Positions 9,816-20,595 of a DNA stretch of 64,000 nucleotides are shown here, piece by piece. Origin of the DNA: Thelonectria olida (taxonomy: Eukaryota; Ascomycota; Sordariomycetes; Hypocreales; Nectriaceae). The notes under the pieces are model-generated. The model was not told the DNA's origin. It did no database searches and saw only the letters and a list, made by a program, of their open reading frames with translations. Numbering within the stretch: position 1 is the first letter of the stretch; each line of letters starts with the position of its first letter. The position numbers and the translations under genes were made by a program. Location: the NCBI GenBank assembly GCA_020736575.1, contig JAGPYM010000016.1, forward strand, positions 124,001 to 188,000, given 5' to 3'.

Positions 9816-12178
9816 GACTTGAGTAATGGAAATTACCCCGCACGATGGGATCCAAGAGAACGACAGGCTGGAGCAAAGAGCATCCGGATGTGCTTGTGTT
9901 GGAGGATTGGGTAGACGTGTGTCCAGGGGGGCGAGACACTAAAGCTGGGGACGGAGCTTTTGCCTCTAATCAACGCCTTTGCCGTCAGAGTGGCCGCTGC
10001 CCCGGAAAAGCACGCGACTCATGTGTCAGTCTACTCCAACATTTTTCGGAGACAGCTGCCTTTGTTACTGAGATGGCGATAGAGGCTCGAACCACCCCAC
10101 AACAGCTGAGGGATTGGAGGCGTTTGATGATAGTATTGGTGTAAGATTGTTGCAGTTTGAGGATAAACTATCATCATGGACGGTTTGTTATCTACTAACA
10201 TCATTGAATTCACCGGATTACTGGTGTTGTCGCCTTTGGGTTATGTCGAGAGTAGATCTTCTCGATTATTCTTTGCCTCAATGGCGACGCCCTCCTCTTC
10301 CCGTCGAATTCCCGGCCAGTTAAAGCTGTGCACGAAAACGCCCGAGGTCTGCATACCATCATCTTGTGGGCTTGTGAGATCCTTCTCGACTGCTTCCACG
10401 CAGCAATGGATGCGCAGTCCCAAACGCCAGGGCCCTGCCGTTGAAACCCAAGTTAACGGAGGGTGGAGAGCCCCATCGCGCAGTATCTCGGCTAAATTGG
10501 AGATGATATCGATTAGATGCGTCGCAAGGGTGCGGAGATGGTTAGGCTGCTTTCGATGGGCAGCAGACTCCGAGGGCATGATGGCTAGTCAACTAGCACA
10601 GCCAATTTTGATACGCCGGAAGTTGACTATTGCACGGGACAGTATTCGCCCCGTGAGTGGAGCATTGAATTGAAAGCTTCATCACTCGTTCACCCGTGGG
10701 CTCGAGTTATACGAAAGTGATTACTTTGTATATTGGTGGTAGGAAGAAATAATCCTGTGACGTATTGTAAGTTCATCTTGTGCCTGTCAATTCACAAGAT
10801 GCTTGGGGATTAACGCTGTGGAATTGACCCAAGGGAAAACGTTTCGCCCCTAGGTAATAGAATCTCATCATCTGCCCCGTTTCAATCAAGGTCTGGGGTT
10901 TGAAGCCCATTGATGATGGTGTTTCGAGCATCGCCAGTTGCTGATCCAAGTGCACATATAATCGACCAATGGAGACAATGAATCAGTCATTCGTCTTAGT
11001 TTCCATCAGCCTCCTAAGACTGGAATCGTCGGAATGCCGGCCTCGAACGGAGCCAAGTCGAGGCGTTTGGCCGGCGGCGGGGCAAATCGACCGGGGCCCT
11101 TCGCCGGCGGCCGCGAGCGGCATCGGCCGTCTCCACTCAGAGCGGATGGGTCGGATCTGGAAGGAGACGGCGGATGGATATTAATACGTAGAATGATCCT
11201 GTACCTAGTTATCGTTGTCCCTTTAAACCTGACTGACGAGCGTTGGCCGTTCATTGGGACCGGTGGTCAGGGAAGGCTAATCGCTCACGGTATGGTCCCC
11301 GCGAATGACCAGTTTCGGAGTCTGTTCCCCTTTCTGTTATCTGGATAGTTCGGATCAAACGAAAAAGCCCGGAGCAATGACCGGATGACTTGATCCAACT
11401 AAAGCGGCATTTTCAAGAAGGGGCGAGGGTTATCGAGTATTCCATCAATACGTGGCGAGACCTCGGAGACAGGCGGTGTTCAAGGCTTGTCCACCAGAGT
11501 AGCAACTACATTCCCCAAGATTAAGGCTGCCTCCGTCTCTCTTTGGGAGCAAGCCTGCTTGATCTCCGATCACTGCCTTGGAAACATAGTTTGGCGGCAT
11601 ATAAACGCCCTAGTGGGATGAAGTCGACTCAGAATTCCATTCTCCCGTCCCGTGCTAGGCACCAGGGCAATTTCCAATTTCCTACCCAGGCCAAAGAAGT
11701 AATAGATCAAAGCATTGCACTCCTCGAGAAACAATAACATCCAACTGGCTAAGTAGTACGTACAGATCCAAAGGACAGTCACGCGTACCTTATTCTCCTG
11801 ATCTCGCTGCACATGTTGAGAATATGTCCGCTGTGTTCCTGCTTTAGCTTCGCATAAACGCTCAACTAGACAGGGTTTTCCATTTTAGGAGACCAAAATG
11901 GCGCTCCTCATCAGAGTGTGGGTTGACTTCTCTATCTTTGTAGGCAGTTTATATTTCCCTCTGTGTTAGCATACCAGAATAGGTGGTGCCCCTCGTGTGA
12001 ATCCCATTGCGACAGAAGAGCGATAAGCTTGCATTGCTTAATGCTCAAGTCGGCAAGGGGTGGTCTCGGCAACTCGGCATCTGCAGCCGGGCTTGATCTG
12101 CATCTCGCCTTATTTACCTTCTCAACGTGGACAGGAGTTGCACGTGTTGTATGAGGGACACCCTTCTGAAAAGTTGGC
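9816..12178. other. intergenic, about 2.4 kb
   Basis: Long spacer between the divergent permease and LanC-like genes. A minus-strand frame at 10241-10579 has a plausible amphipathic stretch but no recognised domain and overlaps a plus-strand frame, so neither is called. Nothing else is supported. Confidence 0.4.
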
Positions 12179-12190
12179 ATATATAGATGG
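12179..12190 (+). promoter_or_regulatory. TATA-like element of the LanC-like gene
   Basis: The sequence CATATATAGATG lies about 50 bp upstream of the LanC-like ATG at 12236, a usual place for a fungal core promoter TATA element. Position and composition are the only evidence. Confidence 0.4.
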
Positions 12191-12235
12191 ACGTCTCACT
12201 GCATTTAGTGTTCGCGTCTTGTCCTTGTAACCATC

Positions 12236-13378
12236 ATGGCGCAGCCACGCTACATTCCCAACATCTCCCCTCCCCTGTTGCCAGAACCCCGTCCCCGCGA
12301 GGAGTTGCTTCACTCTCTCACAAAAATCGTTAGCGAATGTCCGCCCAGAAAGCCTTGGACAGACAAATTCAAGGCCACGCCCCAAGGTCTCTGGACGGGC
12401 CCCACGTCAATTGCCTACCTGTTTTTGTGGCTGGCCGAGACGCACCCCGACATCACTATCCAAGACCGTCTCCCTCTCGAGTGGTGTAATAGATACTTGG
12501 ACTGTGGCTCGGATGAGATTTCGGGCCCCCGAGGGCTCAACGGCTGGGGCATCAAGAACGAGTATCTCGCTTACAACACCGTAAAAGCCGCCGCGACACA
12601 GGACAATTTCTACGTTTCAACCGTCGTTGATACCATTGCGAACCACTTCGACTGTCCGGCCGCCGACAATGAGCATCTCTCCGGACGTGCAGGGACTTTG
12701 AGTCTCCTACGCATCATCAAGCGATGGTGCCCATCAGCCTCCAGTCAAATCGAAGACTGCACCAAGATTCTGGTGGAGCAGGCCATGAGTGCTGTGCCTT
12801 GGAGATTCCATGGGCATAATTACATCGGGGCTGCCCATGGTGTCATCGGCGACTTGACACAGATCGTTCTGTCGAGACCAGCTATGGGTCGAGATGCAGC
12901 AATCGAGTCCATTCTTTCTGAGCAGCTAGACTTGCAGGCCGAGGATGGGCATTGGTTCATCACCGACGATCCCACCCTGGGCGAGCCCGACTTGGTGCAT
13001 TACTGTCATGGGTCGCCAGGATTCATCATCTCTCTGGCTGCAATACGCCCTTTCGTGAGTGAGAAATTGCAGGCTCGAATTGACACGGCAACCGAACGTG
13101 GAAGACAAGAAGTATGGGAAAAGGGGCTGCTCAGAAAAGAACCAAACCTGTGTCACGGCATTGTGGGAAACATGCTTGCGCTTCGGGAATGGAGCCAGAG
13201 AGAGCATTTTATGGCCCACGCAACGGCAGACAAGATTCGTGAGGGAATCGACAACGGTACCTTCATTGCCGGCGATGATTCATATGGTTTGCTTTGGGGA
13301 GAGGCAGGGAGGGCATGGGGTTGGGCCATGCTGGACAAGAAGCAGGACCTGGGCTATCCGAGCTATACTGATGTTTGA
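12236..13378 (+). CDS. LanC-like (lanthionine synthetase C-like) protein
   Basis: An intronless 380-residue protein with the alpha/alpha-barrel motifs of the LanC family: GAAHG at 199-202 (His201), YCHGSPG with Cys257 and LCHGIVGN with Cys306-His307. The two Cys and one His match the zinc ligands of bacterial LanC cyclases and of eukaryotic LANCL proteins. Bacterial LanC adds cysteine thiols to dehydroamino acids in lantibiotics; eukaryotic LANCL proteins are reported to add glutathione to dehydroamino acids in damaged proteins. No lantibiotic precursor or dehydratase is seen nearby, so a glutathione- or protein-repair-type role, or tailoring of a small metabolite, is more likely. There is no signal peptide, so it is probably cytosolic. 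It is followed 236 bp downstream by a Zn2Cys6 regulator on the same strand. Confidence 0.85.
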   Translation: MAQPRYIPNISPPLLPEPRPREELLHSLTKIVSECPPRKPWTDKFKATPQGLWTGPTSIAYLFLWLAETHPDITIQDRLPLEWCNRYLDCGSDEISGPRGLNGWGIKNEYLAYNTVKAAATQDNFYVSTVVDTIANHFDCPAADNEHLSGRAGTLSLLRIIKRWCPSASSQIEDCTKILVEQAMSAVPWRFHGHNYIGAAHGVIGDLTQIVLSRPAMGRDAAIESILSEQLDLQAEDGHWFITDDPTLGEPDLVHYCHGSPGFIISLAAIRPFVSEKLQARIDTATERGRQEVWEKGLLRKEPNLCHGIVGNMLALREWSQREHFMAHATADKIREGIDNGTFIAGDDSYGLLWGEAGRAWGWAMLDKKQDLGYPSYTDV

Positions 13379-13614
13379 GAGTCGAAACGTAGTATTTGAA
13401 AGACATCCTCATTTGTCCCGCGGTTATGTTTTGTATCAGCATCAGATAGCCGACCCGAGCTCATATCGGCGACTTACTAATCATGGAACGACTTCTCCGC
13501 ATTCAATCAAGTTGGGATGGGATTGGGGTAGTCTCGTGCTGAGTCTACTAAACCAACTCCAATCCTTTCAATGGCCCCTTCAGATGCTCAAGGCAGGCGT
13601 CCTCTCTCTCGGTG

Positions 13615-16332
13615 ATGGAACAGAGCATCGACAAACCCCCAGCTTCCACCGTCGCCGCTGAGGCCACCGCTGCTGAGGCCACCGCCGCCAGCCCTTCCGG
13701 TTCCCTTCGATCAAGACGCCGTAGGCTCTCCTCCCACGCAGAGGCGGCTCGCACCTCTACCGCCTGCCATGTTTGTCGTGATAAAAAAGTCAAGTGCTCA
13801 GGCACATGGCCCTGTCGCTACTGCAGCAAGCGACGCCTTAATTGTGTGTTTGCAACGTCGGAAAAGCGCAAGATGTACTCGGTAGCGTATGTCCCAACTT
13901 CACCTACGACATAGAGAGTCTGAATATGTCTGACATGATGCCATGCACAAGGCAGATAGAAGAGCTTCAACAAAAGGTTGCAGATTACGAGAACCAGCAA
14001 CCGACCGAGACACCCGCCTCACGTACTCGCCCGCCCTGCTTCCCTCTCTCTCATCAGTTGACTAACTTGGCATCCAGCTTCACCACGTCCAACCCAAGCC
14101 AGTTTACATGAGAACTCGCAATCAACGGCAATCGCCATATCGCCAAGTTCTAATGCCCCTGGCGTCATCCACACCGATGAAACACCACGCTCAGAAGCGT
14201 CTGCTTTCTCCCTGCTTCCACAGCGTACAACTCAACAAGAGCCCATGTCACGGTCAGCGACGGCACGAAGCAGCCATGCACCCAAAGGTAAGTGGTTCCA
14301 AAGCTACTCTTGAAGGATGGAACTAACGCACCCTTTAGCAGCGATTCTCCCGGAGCCCTCTTTGTCTTCAAGTGAAATCTTTGGCACCGAAATCCGAACA
14401 CTCCTCCTTGCCCGTTCTTCCGCCAAATCGGACGGGGGCACGCCGGCTTCTGCCAGCGTCACGTCTCCATATCTGAATAGAGAACTCATCAACAATGTAC
14501 ATGGGTGGCCATCCGAGGAGGAGGCGAACCAACTCCTCGAGCTAGTCATTCTCAACGTGGGCATTTCGCAGCATTTGTTCGATATTCGATCATTTTCCGA
14601 CAACCTGGCCCGACTATATGCTGATGTTGGCAACAAGACGCCACTAAGAGGACTCTGGTTCGTCCAGGTTCTACTTGTCCTCGCTTTGGGGAAGTTATTG
14701 CGTGCTGTTACCGATGAAGATTTAGACATACCCGGAGTAGCTTTCTTCAACGAAGCGATACAGCACATGCCCACCATGAGCGAGATAGGAAAATACGGTA
14801 TTCTCGGTATCGAGGTCGTCGGACTTGCTGCTTTGTTTCTCCAGGTCGCCGATCGAAAAGATGAAGCATATCTATACGCGAGTCAACCCTTTCATTTCCC
14901 CTAAGACGGGAACTCGACTGACGTCTGGACAGGCCAGTATGGCGTTGCGCCTCGCAATCAGCAATGACATGCACAAAACAAATAAGGCTGTGAAGCTCTC
15001 CCGCTCAGAAGCCGTCCACCGAAGCCGTCTTTGGTGGTCTTTATACATGCAGGAGAGGTATGGCGACCTGGTATGCCCCGACTGAACCAACTGACCCCAG
15101 CTCTGTAGGAGACTAGCTGCTGCTGGAGGTCATCCCATGGCCATCGCCGACGAAGCAATAACGATAGGTCCGCCAGCCGACATCCCCGGTTTTGCTTCAG
15201 CTGGAGCGATACGAGTAAATGTGAGGACCGCTCGAATTACGGGCCAAATCACTTCCAGTAATCACAGTCCTTACGCGTTTAGATTCATGTATGCTAAAAC
15301 TGCCGTCATAGCTATCTATGTGCAAAATGCCAACTCAGAAGCGTCATTCATCAAGGACATCGAGTCAATCCTCCATTCCCTCCACGATATCGAGTCCACA
15401 ATGCCGGCCGAATACACCATGGACTTTAGTCCTACTGAATTACGCGTAGCAGGTCGTCCTTTTGCCGCTGCGGACCCGACGCTTGCACGCACCAGCTCGT
15501 CACTTTACCTGAATGTCTACCAGGTACCGTCTTCTTGACTCTTCTGCCTTCCGGAGCTCTGACGTGACAGATTAGGCCGTGATTCACACTGTTCGACCGA
15601 TTCTTCTCTACATGGCCAGGAATGTGCGTGAACGCGACGCAGACCCGACTACCAACCTGACTCCAACTTTGCGTCGGCTTGCTGAGATATGTGTTGAAGC
15701 AGCCCGGAAAAGTCTTGCCATTCTCCAGATGCTTCGCAATACTGAGCTGATTGGTGCGTTACCACCATTCTACCAGAAAACCACCACTAACCGCAGACAA
15801 CGTAGCCAAGAACGCGTTTCTCGACCTTGATATTCTCTTCTCTGTCGGCTTCATCTTCGTCCTGGTCGAAGCCATCTACCCAAGTGGAACCCTCGGTCTC
15901 AGTGGGATTGAAGGCTCAAGAAATGTGCTCCAGTATCTCGTTTCCGTGGGGAATCGAGCTGCTGCAAAACGACTCGGCGAGCTTGACCAGATGTGTGTAC
16001 ACCTCTGGCCGTCGCAGGAGCAGGCCCCGGCCAGCCAAGACTTGCCGTATGAGACGACTATGCAGCCCTTTTCCTGCTACGGAGGCGAAGACGTGGAGAT
16101 GGGCCCCATGGGCTCGAATCAACCTTCTGAACAGCCCGGAACCAGAGCAAGGTCATCGGGTGAGACGGGGGGTGGGAGCATGGACATGGTGTACAACGCG
16201 GGGGAACACGGAAATCCGGATCTAGCGAGTATTTCGCTGGAAGGAGACAACTCGCTGTACTGGGTCTACCACTCACCAGGGTTTGTATATACTGGCGCTG
16301 AGCTGGCCGATTGGGAAGCCTTGGAGTTTTAA
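13615..16332 (+). CDS. Zn2Cys6 transcription factor, nine exons
   Basis: Splicing by hand gives exons 13615-13886, 13952-14022, 14078-14287, 14339-14877, 14933-15057, 15109-15257, 15312-15523, 15576-15753 and 15797-16332, a continuous 763-residue frame. Exon 1 holds the binuclear zinc cluster ACHVCRDKKVKC followed by PCRYCSKRRLNC (residues about 51-77). Exon 2 supplies a short coiled-coil dimerisation segment (QIEELQQKVADYE). Exons 4-8 carry the fungal middle homology region, including MALRLAISNDMHK and RLWWSLYMQER. The first intron has an alternative choice of sites. The fourth intron needs a GC donor (14878). The sixth (15258-15311) is 54 nt with no in-frame stop. It is likely a nuclear regulator of its neighbours, the LanC-like gene and the MFS gene; this is inference from position only. 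Confidence 0.85.
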
Positions 16333-16443
16333 GGACGAGGTGGAGTTTTATGGGATGGAGCTGTTTTGAACTTCTATGGGTAGTCGAATTATTGTAAATA
16401 TCAAACAACGAGCATCTTCTGTTCGAGTACGCTCTTCAACATC

Positions 16444-18097
16444 TCAAGTCGTGTATCGGAAGCCCTTGTCACCCAAATCCGTAACATCAGAGTCAACCGC
16501 CACGCCCAGTTGCGTATGACTGCCTTCAGCTGCCTGTGTCCCAGACAAATATTCCACCTGTCCTTCCGCAGCCCTGGAATCGCGAATGCTATTCTCCCTC
16601 TTAATCAAGACCATGTAGACCACAAGAGTGGCGACCAGAGCCGCCCAGCTTGCGATACTAAGAATGCAGCCCTTGGTGTACCGGGGAGCATCTTGCTGGT
16701 TCCAAGCCTGCGGGCTAACGATGCAGCCGACGCAGTACGTAATGAAGAACCCGGCGCTCACGATGCTCTTCTTTGTATTTCCCTTGACGTTGCTAGCCAT
16801 CAGACTGGCACAGGCACAAAGAGGCGCAGAGCTACAGGCTGCGAGCCACGTTGAGGCCACAATCCCCCATGAATGACCACCGGTAACAGGCAAAGCCAGG
16901 AGGATCGCCGACCCAATAAGAGGAATGAAAGTCAGGCCAATGGCAGTGTAGATTCGAGAGCCTGGGAAGAATAGCGGGAAGAGCGCCGACATCCAAACGG
17001 TAGTGAAGTTGATGGCGCCTCCGGGGAGACCCACGAGCATCGTCTGGAACTTGGAGAAGCCGAACCCGTTGATAACAAGGGAAGAGAACTATGCACCAGT
17101 TAGAACATGGAAGCGGCATTGTATCCGGGAGGCAGATGCAGAGCCGTACCTTGAGAATAGGGGTAGTCAGAGTAACGCAGAGCGCCATCATAAAGTACAG
17201 CCACGTCAGGGGCGACCTCAATGCCTCCCACATCTGCTTCCTATCAAAGTGCGCACGATCACGAGTCGCACGATCGATGGCCAATCTCCTCGTGGCAATC
17301 TCCCTCTCCCTCTCATTCAAAAACCAAGCAGTTGTCGTCTCCTTGGGCATCAAGCACAGAAACACCAGGCCGCACGCGACAGTGAGCCCGCCAAACACCA
17401 AGAAGATGGCTCGCCAGCTCTCAATCTTCATGTGCGCTCCGCCAACGGCGTACATGAGCAGCGCACCCACGATCTGGCTGATGCCGTTCATGGAGATCCA
17501 TGTGGCCACGCGGATCGGGTGCTCGCTGCGACGATACCAGTTGGACGTGATGATGATAAAGGCAGGGGAGACGGCGGCCTCGGTGAAGCCCAAGAAGAAG
17601 CGAGCCGCTGCGATGCCGTGGAAGTTTTGCGTGCCGCCAATCGACATCTCGACACAGCCCCAGGCAACGATGGTGGCTCCGACAATCATGCTGATGTGGA
17701 ATCGAGAGAGGATGTAGGCGGCAGGGTATTCGGAGGCCAACTGGCCGAGGTAGAAGAGGGAGACGACCCATGAAAAATCCTCGCCTGAGAGGTGGAGGTC
17801 TTCCTTGAGGCCGAATACAGCGGCGTAGTTGATGGAGCCTTTGTCGAGGTCTGTCGGTATCGTTGTTAGTATGATCGCGTGTCCATAGTTGGAGGGGGCA
17901 GTCTCACATTGGAAGAAATAGACAGAGGCCATCAGAGGCATGATGACCTTGTCAAGTTTCCGGACCAGCGCTCGTTCCTCTGCGGGATCAATCTCGTCGA
18001 AGATCTCAATCTCATTGTTCTGGTCGAGTTTCTGAGGGGCCTCAATGGCTTCGGACGTAGGACGGCCCTCCATCTTGTCTTGGTTGGCCATTGTCAT
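16444..18097 (-). CDS. MFS transporter, anion:cation symporter (allantoate permease-like) family
   Basis: Three exons, 18097-17908, 17850-17150 and 17088-16444, give 511 residues. The first junction restores YFFQYLDKGSINYA, the classic first-helix motif of the Dal5/Tna1 group of the major facilitator superfamily. Later segments such as WISMNGISQIVGALLMYAVG and GLPGGAINFTTVWMSALFP agree with this family. These proteins import allantoate, nicotinate, vitamins or other organic anions. The intron at 17851-17907 is 57 nt and stop-free, so a retained form would still be open. An upstream TTG frame extends to 18139 but the ATG at 18097 fits better. The gene converges on the Zn2Cys6 regulator with only 111 bp between stops. 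Confidence 0.85.
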
Positions 18098-19015
18098 TGC
18101 GACTGGGACCTGTAGAAGCTTGTCTTGGGAAGTGCCCAATGGTGGTTGAATATGATAAGGGGATGATGTGGGCTGGACTGGAAGAAGAGGATACAGGTCG
18201 GTTCAAGAACTTTCAACTTCGCATCGAGGTCCAGAAGTATAAATCATAACCTCGAAATTTGACTGACTCAGCGCTACATGTAATACGTTCTCCTCAATTT
18301 ATCGTCCTGAGTTCTCTACCCCGTGGGGAATCTCCCCACGACTCCTAGCAACTCCAAACTTCGGCTGTCACATCCGGGGCACGACCCCATCGCCCCTCGT
18401 CCGTCCCTCGTCCAGTTCTGTCAACCCCGACAAGCGGCTGCTCCATGTATGGGGGAGATATCTGGGGATGGGTCGAGGAGTGGGGAGTAGATAGATGATC
18501 TCGGATGTTCGGCCTGAGTTCAACGCCTTAGAGATGGGGATGGTTCGCAAGGGCTCGCCCGCAGAGCCTTGATCAAAGAGCAAGCAATGGATTGTGGGGT
18601 GCAGAAGAAGTGATCCCCGGATGTCGAGGCCGAAGCAGAATGTTCAGAGCGTTTGGAGTACCCGTTGGGTTGGCATTTAGACCTGACTAGTCAAGTAGCC
18701 GACACAACGGGCATGGTATCCGAGGTCGGCTATATGCCTGCGCGACTCATGTCATTCGTATAGCGTGATCGAGTCCTCAAGTGTAAGTGAGCTTATTGAT
18801 GGAGTAGGCGTCTTGGAACTCGGTTCACAGTGGAAGCACGTTAGTATATATGTTACTTCAAAGATCCTGCGTCTCACCGGACGACCTTGGTCTGGTTCTG
18901 GGCAGCCGCTTGATTGCTCAGCTGCATAAGTCTTGACCTTGCACATCGCCATATGGTCGTAAGCTTCCTGTGTGGGTTTGCTAAAGTACGTCTTTACTAA
19001 TGAATCCAATGCTCC
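18098..19015. other. promoter region of MFS gene and 3' flank of membrane orphan
   Basis: It contains the decamer CCCCGTGGGG at 18319-18328 and an 8-bp inverted repeat CGTGGGGA/TCCCCACG at 18322-18340, about 225 bp upstream of the MFS ATG. A CTGGGG motif lies near 18465. The decamer recurs upstream of the MFS gene at 57608-59292. No gene is called; the small minus-strand frame at 18752-19009 lacks support. Confidence 0.4.
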
Positions 19016-20114
19016 TCACGATGGTCTCGCGACCTGTATTATGCCCGTCACAGACTGAATAAGCCCAAAGAGGACAGTGAGAAATATGCCCGCCACAACG
19101 AGCCAGAACCCCCACCACTGCTGCATGTCGCGTCGATCATACCACCACTGAAAGAAGCTACCGGGCTTTGACTTGGCGAATGCTTCTTCAACGATGGAAA
19201 GCTTCTCCTGCCAAAAGAAATAGCGAGACCTGTCTAAATTTGGAGGGTCACGGTGCATAATGTTTCTGTCAAGAACCCCGTTTCTGATCTCATCTGCAAG
19301 CCAGCTGTTGCAGGTTGCATTTGTCAACGGGGCCAGAAGATCAATGGTTGCGAGTGTTTCGTCGATCATATCCTGCGGAAGAAAAGATCTGATAATAGAG
19401 AAGAAGTCAGCTACGAAGGCTGGGAAAATGCACCTCTGAGAGAGAGTCTTACGGTGTCGCCGACGACTCCCGCATCCGCTTCAATACTGAAACGCAGTGA
19501 AATACGTGAATGACCGACCCTTTCATGGTCAAGTGAAATGCTAGGTTGTTTGTCCATTCGACACGGATGCCAGCGATGGTCTTCATATCATGAAAATTCA
19601 GATACTCCGAGAACTTGCCCCCGGATGTGTTTGTCTGTCCTGTAAAGTGCTTCTGGAGAACGGATTGAAGACTGGTATCCTCAGGCCATGGTACTGATGT
19701 CTGGAGTTGATGCAAGTCGGCAGGCATGACATTCCGGACATTTGACATCAGCCAAAGGCGGACAGCAAGTTCGATCGATACGGATAAGCCCTGCGAAGCC
19801 ATGTGCGGCTTGGTTCTCTGAATGGAGTCCCGGATCTCTGCAAATGACGCGTTGGGGCTTCCTCTGAGGATTTCCACGATGGAAACAATGTCTTCAAAGG
19901 TGGCGACAGCGTACCGTTGCTCAAATGTTGGGCTACACTCATGTCGTAGGTGGTCAAAGTATGGATTCAAGTCGGTGATGCTCTCGGTTGCTTGGGCAGC
20001 TGTCTGAGGTCTAGGCCACAACTCTTGCACAAACTTCTCCCTTGCGTCTGAAGCCGGCGAAGAGGAGGTAAAGCATGGTGTAGCAAGCGTTGGGCCCTGC
20101 TGTTGGGCTGCCAT
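19016..20114 (-). CDS. fungal orphan-family protein with C-terminal membrane anchor
   Basis: Two exons, 20114-19453 and 19388-19016, encode 344 residues; splicing joins SSATP to SFLPQDMIDETLATIDLLAPL in frame. The protein is helical and mostly soluble, with WW-rich sequence FFQWWYDRRDMQQWWGFW just before one hydrophobic segment (LVVAGIFLTVLFGLIQSV) at the extreme C-terminus. This layout, with the FHCVSVLKRM block and the WW-DRR anchor, belongs to a large unnamed paralogous family in filamentous ascomycetes; I know no assigned function. The gene diverges from the protease-kinase-vWA gene across a 481-bp shared promoter, which suggests linked expression or a linked role. A tail-anchored membrane protein is the best structural guess. 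Confidence 0.75.
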
Positions 20115-20595
20115 TTCGCCATGTCTTGGTGTCGCTACTAAACTCCCTTGAAGTCGAGAAGGGCAGATGTGCTGGACCCTAATGATGGAGCCCAGCCATG
20201 GTTTTATTTGGGCACTCTTTCCTTCGCATACCGGTCCGCAACAGGTGCAACTAGATAAACTAATTATGCGCCTCTCGCTGCTGCGCCCCAACAGCACAGC
20301 TCATGAATGCCTCGCCATGACATCGCCACCTGGGGCATTCGTCTGACGATTTGCACTTTCAGCTGCATGCGAGGGAAATGATCCAATAAGCAGCTCAATG
20401 CCCACTCACATTTGTGGCTGGAAGTTGGGGGCTTCAACCCACCGCCAAGTGAGGCTTCGCACTCTTACGTGCGCTCCGCGTGCGAGCCCACCCTCGTCTT
20501 CATGTTTTCAAATATGCTTGCTCTGCCTTTTCTCATCTTTGAACCGATGCTGTGAGTCATGGGCGCTCTCGAGCCAGCTCTATCGCCATCCGACA
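20115..20595. promoter_or_regulatory. shared divergent promoter region
   Basis: These 481 bp separate the start codons of the membrane orphan (-) and the protease-kinase-vWA gene (+). The open frame of the latter runs back to 20398, but the ATG at 20596 is preferred because it begins a recognisable N-terminal domain. No clear operator was found. Confidence 0.4.

Noticed and set aside
10241..10579. 112-residue minus-strand frame with helical stretch
   Set aside because: Overlaps a 165-residue plus-strand frame of equal quality; neither has a recognisable family.
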